Shown here piece by piece: positions 56,515-64,000 of a stretch of DNA of 64,000 nt. The notes under the pieces were generated by a model, which saw only the letters and a program-made list of their open reading frames with translations, did no database searches and was not told the DNA's origin. Each line of letters opens with the position of its first letter. The stretch's first letter is position 1. Position numbers and translations under genes: made by a program. The stretch is from Limanda limanda (lineage: Eukaryota; Chordata; Actinopteri; Pleuronectiformes; Pleuronectidae), in contig NC_083651.1 in the NCBI RefSeq assembly GCF_963576545.1, positions 15,485,580 to 15,549,579 on the forward strand, in the 5' to 3' direction.

Positions 56515-57627
56515 CCTGGGGGTGTCCATGAGGGAGCCCATGACAAAAAACCTTGTGCACTTTTACTCCAGGAGACAAAGACCACGAGGCCCTCGTCCTG
56601 AGGACTGGAGGAACCTGGCGTCCCAGGGTGTTCAGGGATGAAGGGGATTCCAGTGCACAAACCAAACAAAGGAGCCTTTAAATTACTTAAATCCTCTCAT
56701 TGATCAGTGGAGCATTAAAGTCTCAATGGTCCAGACGGAGGCTGAAAGGTGGAGGACAAAGGCCTTTGTACCTTTGCAGCAGAGAGATAATGTGGAAATC
56801 GATAGAGTGGAATGTGAAGAGGAGAAGTTTAGCATTAAGAGGGAATGTTTTCACACATTATATCGTCATGTTTAAAGGTATTGTCACTGTGAATGTTCAT
56901 ATGTCTGCCTATAGGAGTTGGCAACACCAGACAACGTGCTCGTGGCAGAACGCAGACCTTCCCTGGAAGTCACCAACACTGAAGAAATCCAAACTGTTAT
57001 CAGCCCACACGCTCAACCCCCCTCTGGAGATTGAACAAACAGGACGACCGTCAGAAAGCCTAATAACTGGGTGTCATGGCAACCTGATGGCAACATGAGT
57101 TGTCAATCTCACAGTCCAATTTGCAGCCGAAACAGAGTAACTCAGTGTGTGTGTTGTTGTTTTTTAAGTAAGCCGAAAATATAGTCGTATTTTTTTACTG
57201 ACCCTTTAGTTCTTGTAAATGTGTTGTACCCACATTAAGGTTATAAAACTGAAATCTCTGCTCAAGGTTTTAGAGAAATCACAAGCTACAAAGGGAATGC
57301 ATAAGGTATGAAGGGAACAGGAAACAGCCCATACAAATTAGAATGGAAGTAAAGGACATACCTTCGCCTAGGTCCAACAGTCCCCTTGAATTCATTCATT
57401 GTTAATCAGTCTGTTAATCTGGATCTGCCTCAAAATCAGGTGGGTTATTTCTTTGCCCGTCCCCCACCACTCCATCAAGTTTCAAGAAAATCAATTCGCT
57501 AGTGTTTGTGTTCCTGCTAAAATCCTGCTAAAAATCAGACTGTAAATAAACAGACAAACATCAATCAAAACATAACCTTCTCTGTAGAGGTGATAATGTA
57601 GTTCATCTTTGCTTGAAGTCCAATTTT

Positions 57628-57992
57628 AAAGGTTCAATGTGTGGAATTTAGTGACATCTAGTGGTGAAGTTGCATATTGCAGCTCAATACCCCTCACCTC
57701 ACTCTCCCTTTCAGAACATGAAGAAGAACCTGTGGTAACCTTCAGTTGTCATAAAACTCAAAAGGTGTTTAGTTTGGGCTACTGTAAAAAACATAGCGGC
57801 CTCCATAGAGAGGACCCACTCCTGATGTTAATATAAAGTATTTAAATATAAAGGGCCCATTCAGGTGTAAAGAAAACAACAATTCATACAATTTAGATGA
57901 AACACACTAGAGAAAACAACTCTAGGATTATTTTATATTCATTTTTATGCCAATTTTCACCCTTTCACCTAAATCTTACACACTGAACCTTC
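57628..57992. mobile_element. 365-bp MITE (GGTTCARTGTGT ends)
   Basis: The left end AAAGGTTCAATGTGTGGAAT is matched inversely by the right end GAAGGTTCAGTGTGTAAGAT. The interior includes the CATCTAGTGGTGAAGTTGCA block well known from fish MITEs. I could not define the target duplication. Confidence 0.75.
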
Positions 57993-60139
57993 AAGGACCG
58001 CTCATGTTATTGTGTGTTCATCGATGACTCCTACATCCCTTGTGCTTATTGTAAAATGTTTAGTGGTCAAACTTCTTCTTTTGTAAAGTTGTACAGTTTA
58101 ATTAAAAATCTCCACTCCCTTGTTGCCTTTGTTCTGTGCTCCAACCTGAATTTCTTGAAGAGAGAAAAACACATTTTACTAACAGCCCTCAGGGAGGCAG
58201 AGAAGCTGTGAGGGAGTAATTCACAGTTTTGTGTAAAAACGTCTCTGATGGGTATTTGTTTGTTGCACTTACATCTTGATAATTGTGGTGGAATTGTTCT
58301 CACATACTCGAGGCCCCAAGCTTTCCATCTGTGTCTATTACCAATTCATCTGAAGCTATGAAGTGAAATACTAATCAGATGGATCTAGACCACAGCGAAA
58401 GGATTTTGTGTATTCCTGTACATGGGATCAGAAAAAATACTCACACGCTGACAACAAGGGGAAAAAACATGTGACTGAGCTATTTATACATCAAAATAAG
58501 AGATACAGTAGTTTTTGAAGAAGAAGCACAACCAAATATACAGTCGTGTACATGTTTGATTACAAGGAATCCCCACTGTGTGTTTCCCTGGAGGAAACCA
58601 TATCTATTCCAGCTTATACAAACCTATACATCTTTCCTTGGATGAGAACAGTATATATTTTCCGGTTCTCTTTTTCTTTCTGTCTTTTTTTAATGGAGCA
58701 TGTGATGAGTCTCCCCCCTGCTGGTTTCCTCCTCTAGTTGAGAAGGGGGTCTCGGCAGGAGCTCCACAGCGCTCATGTCAGAGCGGAGGACGTTTCCTTC
58801 CTTAATCTTTGTGGTTCTCTTTGTAGAGAAACAGCTTCCCTCCCTCTGTTTGATCAAATAGAACATCCACCCACCCATGTCAGTTACTGCATGTTTCCAG
58901 GGATGAGTTCACCTCTGCTGCCAAACACTGTCAAGTATCCGTCCTGGACACCTAAATTTAAAAGAACTTCACTCAAGACTGTATATGTCCAACCTTTCAT
59001 TTCACATAATACTTTCTGATTATTGAATGAAAGAGATAAATGTAAAAAATCTAAAAGATGTAGTGTAAATGAAAGGTGACTCTTCACACTGACTTTGTTA
59101 AATAACTGGGTGAGGGGTCACTGAGGAACGTGGCACAACACCTTAAATACTTACATAATTAATCAAAAATAGAATTGTCTCTTGCTTGTTTCCTCTTTCT
59201 CTCTTTGCCTCAGTCCCAAGTTAGCGCCCCCCCGCAGGCCTCCGAAGCTGCCAGGCCACAGAGTGTGAGTTCTGCTCCTCCAGTCCCACATCACGAAGGT
59301 GGAGGAGACTTCTCTTCCTGTCGGTGAGAAAGACGGTGGGCAGGCAGAAGACATGAAATAGAGACAAGGGGAAAAAAGAAAAACTCCAGCTTTCCAGCAC
59401 ACAGCTCGTCTTTCATCCTTGTCCCTTCATGCAGCTACTTACATGGAGGAGTGGGCGATGTGGAGGCGCCAGGCACAGCCAGAGCCCCAGGGCACCAGCC
59501 ATGAAACGGCACAACCAGGGAATAGCAACTGAGCCACAGGAGGAGATAAGCTGTACATCTGTATGGTTTCATAATTCTGACTAAATCAGTTCAAATATCA
59601 ATTGATCAATCCAGGATTGGTGCCTGCAGGGGGATGGCCAGCTCTGACCCATCCCCCAAAATCTGTTCGCCTCCCTGGAATATAGCTTAGTACATTCACT
59701 TAAGAACTGTAAAGATTTGAAATACTTGTACATTACTTGAGTGTTTTCATTCTATTCAACTCCAAAACATATCAGTGGAAATGCTTTTTTTTTACAGCAC
59801 CATGTTTACTTGGCACCTTTTAACGTGATAGTATTTGTTTTTAGAATTTCTTTTACACAAATACATTTGTATCTCTAATAAAACACAACATATTGTTGAA
59901 GATTAAACCAGTGCCAGCGCCACCTACTGATCAGTGTGAAAATGAAGTTGTTGTAATTTTTTTTTTTTTTTTTCAGGCAAAAGGCAAAACGCATGCAACG
60001 CTTCAAAATGCATGAATTCGGGTTCACTCAGTGCTGCTTTGCAGTCATATTTTAGAAATTGTATTTTATAGTTGGTACTTTCCAGGGTTTAGCAATCCTG
60101 GTTTTAGTATATATTTGATTTCATAGGTAATATCTAAGA

Positions 60140-60355
60140 GCTACAACAGTAGTCAATAATTTGGTTGACAGAACATTTCTGATTGAACAATTGATCGAAA
60201 CACTCTGGAAAAAGAGCCAAAAAACGTAAAGGTACCAGTTTCAAAAATGTTAAACTATGATTAACTGAATATCTCTGGGCTGTGGATGGTTTGATCAAAT
60301 AAAACAAGACATTTGAAGGAGAAATGATTTGCTCATCACTGACAACAAAGTAGTT
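60140..60355 (-). repeat. Teleost repeat (ATTAATTATCG family), reverse copy
   Basis: CAATAATTTGGTTGACAGAA, AAATGTTAAACTATGATTAA, ATATCTCTGGGCTGTGGATG and ACAAGACATTTGAAGG occur in the order expected for the minus strand of the family seen at 26930. Confidence 0.6.
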
Positions 60356-60996
60356 CACATGTGGGGAGACAGATGCACCATTTATTACACTAATGATTCT
60401 ATAATGTGATCATGGACCATATGACGGTGGATTGTGAATCAGAGATCGTGGATCCATTTTTCTAGTTTTATTATTGTAATGTGTGGTCATGCTTCAATTT
60501 CTGTCACCTTTAAGATCATTGTCCCCTCAGCAGTCGGCCTTTTAAACCAGCTGAAAAGATTTTGAGCAGGACATAAGGATTTGGCTCGAAGATCTTAAGT
60601 CGACGTTGCTCCTTTTACAAGGTTGTGTCTACAATTTGAATATGTGAGGAGCAGACAGGAAATAAATCGTTTAAGACTGTTATTGAATGTTGAAAGCAGC
60701 TTTTCATGACAGCAGATTGTGTGAAAATTACATGTTGATCACAGCTCAAAATAAAATGGTGAAACTTCATCACTAATTTGGTTAATCCTCTCCTACATCA
60801 TTCATTTTGGCAAGTTAACCTTCAAGTCACATAAAACTGCTGCATACAGAACACCTTCAGTCAGATTTGTCCTCTTGTATTTGCATGAAATGTTACACAT
60901 CGGGACTATTTACAGTAAATAACAAGGCCCACATACAGTACGTGTTATATAAATTAAGAGTCATTACACCTACAATATTAGTTTTTATTGTTATTA

Positions 60997-61370
60997 GGGC
61001 CTGAGCAGTGACAGGCACTGACAGACGTGAGGCCCTATTGGAATTGTAAGGATTATTATTATTAATATTATTATTCAGGCTTATTGAGGGCTTTAACATG
61101 CTCAAAATCTTACCAAAATTTGCAAAAAAATTTAAAACGGTGAAATTTTACGTATTCTGGAGGAATTTTCAATGGACGTCGCAAAATGGCTCAACGTTGC
61201 CCCCGAGACCTCCAGAACGTATTTACATTGACCGATCTTAACAAAAATCGATACAAAGGTGACCAGACAAACATAAAAGTATTTAAGTGCAATTTGAAAA
61301 ACGCTACAAGAAGCCTGCTATTTTGCATTTAGTGGCCATTTTGGGCATATTCCACATTTTTACTTGTTAT
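60997..61370 (+). repeat. 'CACTGACAGGCACTGACAG' repeat, copy 3 (longest)
   Basis: Starts AGGGCCTGAGCAGTGACAGG, continues TGAGGCCCTATTGGAATTGT, and has a longer body with ACGTCGCAAAATGGCTCAAC and GAGACCTCCAGAACGTATTT. It ends close to the presumed first exon of the next gene. Confidence 0.65.
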
Positions 61371-61429
61371 TATAATTGGTAATCTCATTATTATTATGAA
61401 TTATTATTGGGACTAGAGCTGTTCCTGCA

Positions 61430-61993
61430 GCCGCCGCTAGATGGTGCTGCTGCTCCACGTGTCTCCCCGGTGCAGCTGAGCAGGAGGTGGAGGTGCTGCA
61501 CCTCCTTCACTGTCTGAGCGGAGGCACCGGGAGTGGATCCGCCGCTCGCCTCTCTCTAATCCCGTCTCTCTGCACGGCTCACACGCTCAGTCGTCCGCCA
61601 TGGCGACCGCAGAAAGCCTCCTCCTCCTCCTCTCCTGCACCATCTGAAAACCTCCTCCGGGATCCTTCATTCCTCCTCTTCTCCTCTCCGGACGTGGATG
61701 TGACTTCTTCCCGGAGCTCGGACGCACAAACGCGTGGATATAAAAAGAGGTTAAAAGGCATTTGAGGAGAAGAGTGTTGAAGGATCGCCTCCTCTCTCTC
61801 TCTCTCTCTCCTGCTCCTGCTCGGGTTCTCCTGCAGAGGAAGTGATTCAACTTGTTTGAGGAGATTAGGGATAAGTCCCGGGAGTATCTTTGCCCTGTTG
61901 TTTCTTGTGATCCTGTGGATTTCGAAGGAGGAGGAAACAACTATCACCCGGTGTGTGTGAGTGTGTGTGTGGAGGACACATCCACATTGTGCA
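61430..61993 (+). promoter_or_regulatory. Probable promoter and non-coding first exon of the next gene
   Basis: GC- and CpG-rich sequence with CT-rich tracts begins near 61420 and ends TTGTGCA before GTAAGTAAGTG at 61994, an excellent donor; a donor four bases later is equally possible. No frame spans the segment, so it would be a 5' UTR exon. Human gene order (RAP2A, IPO5, FARP1) suggests farp1 or ipo5, and I recall FARP1 having a non-coding first exon. That identity is a guess because no coding exon is visible. Confidence 0.5.
61600..61647 (+). other. Upstream ORF with strong start context
   Basis: CCGCCATGGCG is a full Kozak match. The frame runs 15 codons (MATAESLLLLLSCTI) to TGA at 61645, inside the presumed 5' UTR exon. 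Confidence 0.5.
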
Positions 61994-64000
61994 GTAAGTA
62001 AGTGTCCTGTGTGTCCTTGTATTGCACATGATTGATCTCACTCTGCGGTGGCTGAGGGGGGGAAGAAAAACCTTTAATGTCGTCAGGAAACGTGCATTTA
62101 AAACCAAAATATTTATAAATATATATATGTGTGTGAGAGTGTGGTTTCCAGAGGCTGCTCAGGTGAGTGCATGCATCAGTGTGTTAATGTCACGTCTCCT
62201 GTTTCCGGCTGCTCACCTCCTGCAGGATTACAGCAGCCTGCTCTATTAACCTACATTACACGAGTGGCGAGAACACCTCGGTGCAGACCACTGTGTGAGG
62301 CCAGGATTCACCCATTTTCACCCCCCAACAGGCATGCTCTCCAGAGGCTGAACCCCGGTGGCTGTCATTCCTCTTCTCCCCACCCCCCCTCCTCCCACAT
62401 GCACACATGTCCCGCTGCCAATAATACACTGGGAACCTGTATTGATTCATGCAACGCCAGCCACACCCAGGTGTCGGTGTCTGTGGGCTGCATAGGGAAT
62501 TCAGATGGAGTTTTTCGAGGGTTTTTCTCCTTTGCAGGTAGAGAGAGACAGCTGCCTGGATCCCCCCCAACCCCTCCAGCCTCTGGCCCTTCAGCTGTCA
62601 CTAAAGGATTCCAGCTGCTGCAGCACTGGGCCCTCATTGAGGGGGGGGTGCACACAGAGGAGCCACTGTTGCGAGCCTGAGAGCCGGCAGTCCCAGCCCC
62701 TTGTTGCACTCTGGTGGGGAATTTCAAGCAAACAAGTTCAAAAGCAGGGCAGGTTTACCAGGAGGAACACTCAGGGGTCTGTCAATCTCCCTCTGGTATT
62801 GCAGCCTAACTGGGGGGGGGGGGGGTGCTATGTTGTATGTCACACCCAGGGAACAAGGTGCCAGCTGTACAACTGGTGCCTTATTTGTGTGTTTTGTTTG
62901 CACCAGGGCCACCTATTCAGAGGTGCACGCAGACCCGGTGCTCGTGACTAGTTGATTCACGATCCCCTGGTGCAGGGGAGGGGACATGTGGGCTGAAATA
63001 ATCACTGTCTACTCTTTCACTGCTGCTTTGTTTGAAGGGTGTCCAGTTACGTGGCGTGCAGGTCATATAAGGCATGGGTTTACAGCCTGCACAAGGGACA
63101 CTTGCCAATAATCAAGGGCCACAGAGTGATGACTGTGTCGGGATTGAATGTCGCCAACGACTGGGCCCTGAATTGAAGAATCAGCCTCTTTTCCATTCAC
63201 GCCCCCGGTGACAGCATGGAGGTCTGGTTTCCATCAACCCAAGGGAGTGTGAGTGTGCACTTCAGCTGGAAAACTCCAACATCTCGCGGCCACCGCTCCG
63301 TGATGACAGTGCTCAGGCAGGTGCAAATAGTGAAATATGCCCTCTGAGCTCTGCGGCTTTGCGGTCGGGGTCGAACAACTTCTAAAGTTACAAACGAGAT
63401 CGCAAAACTGAAAGTAAAACGTGGCCGTTGGTGTAATTAAAACTGATGAGTTAAATTAGAGATTGTCTTTTAATTTGTGAGTTGATTGGAAGAGAATCAT
63501 CTTGATAATCAAGGGAAAATGCCAAACATATGTTTTTTTTGTTTTGTTTGCAAGACTAATTGACGAATGAATGAAACCCTACTTGTCAACCCCACTCCAG
63601 CTGCAGTGTTTTACTGGAACCTTTCAGGGAGCCTCTCCTACGAGCATCAGACAAACCATCATCACACTAACTGTCCTCGGCCTATTTTCCCCTGTGCACT
63701 TTGCCGGATTGCATTATCCACTCCTTCTCCAAATGCCTTATTCAGCTCTCCGCTTAAACTTGGCAGCAGTCACTCACCTCTGCGGTGGCTGAACAACCGC
63801 CCACTGGGCTCCACTACCCCGATGAACCACTTGGTGAGGTCTCAGGATGACATCAGCCTGCTGGAATGTGCAATGAAAAGAGAATTAAGCAGGACAGCAC
63901 GGCCTGGAGGGATCTGGCTGTGGATACATGGGGTGGGGGAGTGGAGAGGGTCCTGCTCACGTGTCAACACACAACGAATGAGTCCTTGACTTTGTCCCAA
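61994..64000 (+). other. Presumed first intron of the next gene
   Basis: No exon recognised. ORFs up to 183 codons occur on both strands but overlap in several frames, have biased Pro/Ser/Cys composition and show no domain. A run of 13-14 G is at about 62813. Confidence 0.4.

Larger units (their letters stand above)
53516..61400. other. Intergenic region downstream of rap2a
   Basis: No ORF here resembles a known protein on either strand. Named contents are a long (TG)n tract, two MITEs and two dispersed repeats; the rest is unannotated AT-rich DNA that may hold conserved regulatory elements I cannot detect without an alignment. Confidence 0.65.

Noticed and set aside
62129..62951. 183- and 148-codon + strand ORFs and opposing minus-strand ORFs
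   Set aside because: Overlapping frames with biased composition in a presumed intron; no recognisable domain. Splice or expression data would be needed to revive them.

Overview
This window is a vertebrate nuclear genome segment, almost certainly from a ray-finned (teleost, probably spiny-rayed) fish. Evidence: split genes with GT/AG introns, long 3' UTRs, (TG)n microsatellites, and many short hAT-, Tc1- and other teleost-type repeats. All recognisable genes are on the + strand and follow the order of human 13q32: hs6st3, mbnl2, rap2a. There are no operons, phages, CRISPR arrays or other bacterial features.

Layout. 1-11019 is the end of the large hs6st3 intron and holds only repeats. 11020-11788 is the last coding exon of hs6st3 (heparan sulfate 6-O-sulfotransferase 3), followed by a probably long 3' UTR. 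About 16.6-21.9 kb is repeat-rich intergenic DNA. mbnl2 (muscleblind-like splicing regulator 2) runs from a CpG-rich first exon near 22.2 kb, through a possible second promoter at 23.6 kb, to a poly(A) site near 40.84 kb. Its nine coding exons join into a 395-residue protein with four CCCH fingers. The 54-, 154-, 36- and 95-nt 3' exons keep the sizes and phases I recall for mammalian muscleblind genes. rap2a (Ras-family GTPase) has a CpG-rich promoter at 41.3-42.2 kb and two coding exons, 42167-42480 and 51954-52191, giving 183 residues ending in CNIQ. From 53.5 to 61.4 kb lies intergenic repeat-bearing DNA. At 61.4-62.0 kb a GC-rich segment with a strong splice donor looks like the non-coding first exon of the next gene. 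From human gene order this could be farp1 or ipo5, but no coding exon lies in the window.

The three genes do not form a pathway; they are a conserved synteny block. hs6st3 modifies heparan sulfate in the Golgi, mbnl2 controls alternative splicing, and rap2a is a membrane-anchored signalling GTPase.

I found no convincing unknown gene system. The observations most worth checking are a five-copy in-frame MSHG repeat in the Mbnl2 linker, a YGCY cluster just upstream of the Mbnl2 54-nt exon, a 1-kb element with roughly 275-bp inverted arms ending 71 bp before the Mbnl2 36-nt exon, and a perfect 21-bp snap-back palindrome inside one copy of a local duplication in the rap2a intron. A 162-bp GC-rich nested palindrome and several hAT insertions with perfect 8-bp target duplications are also listed.
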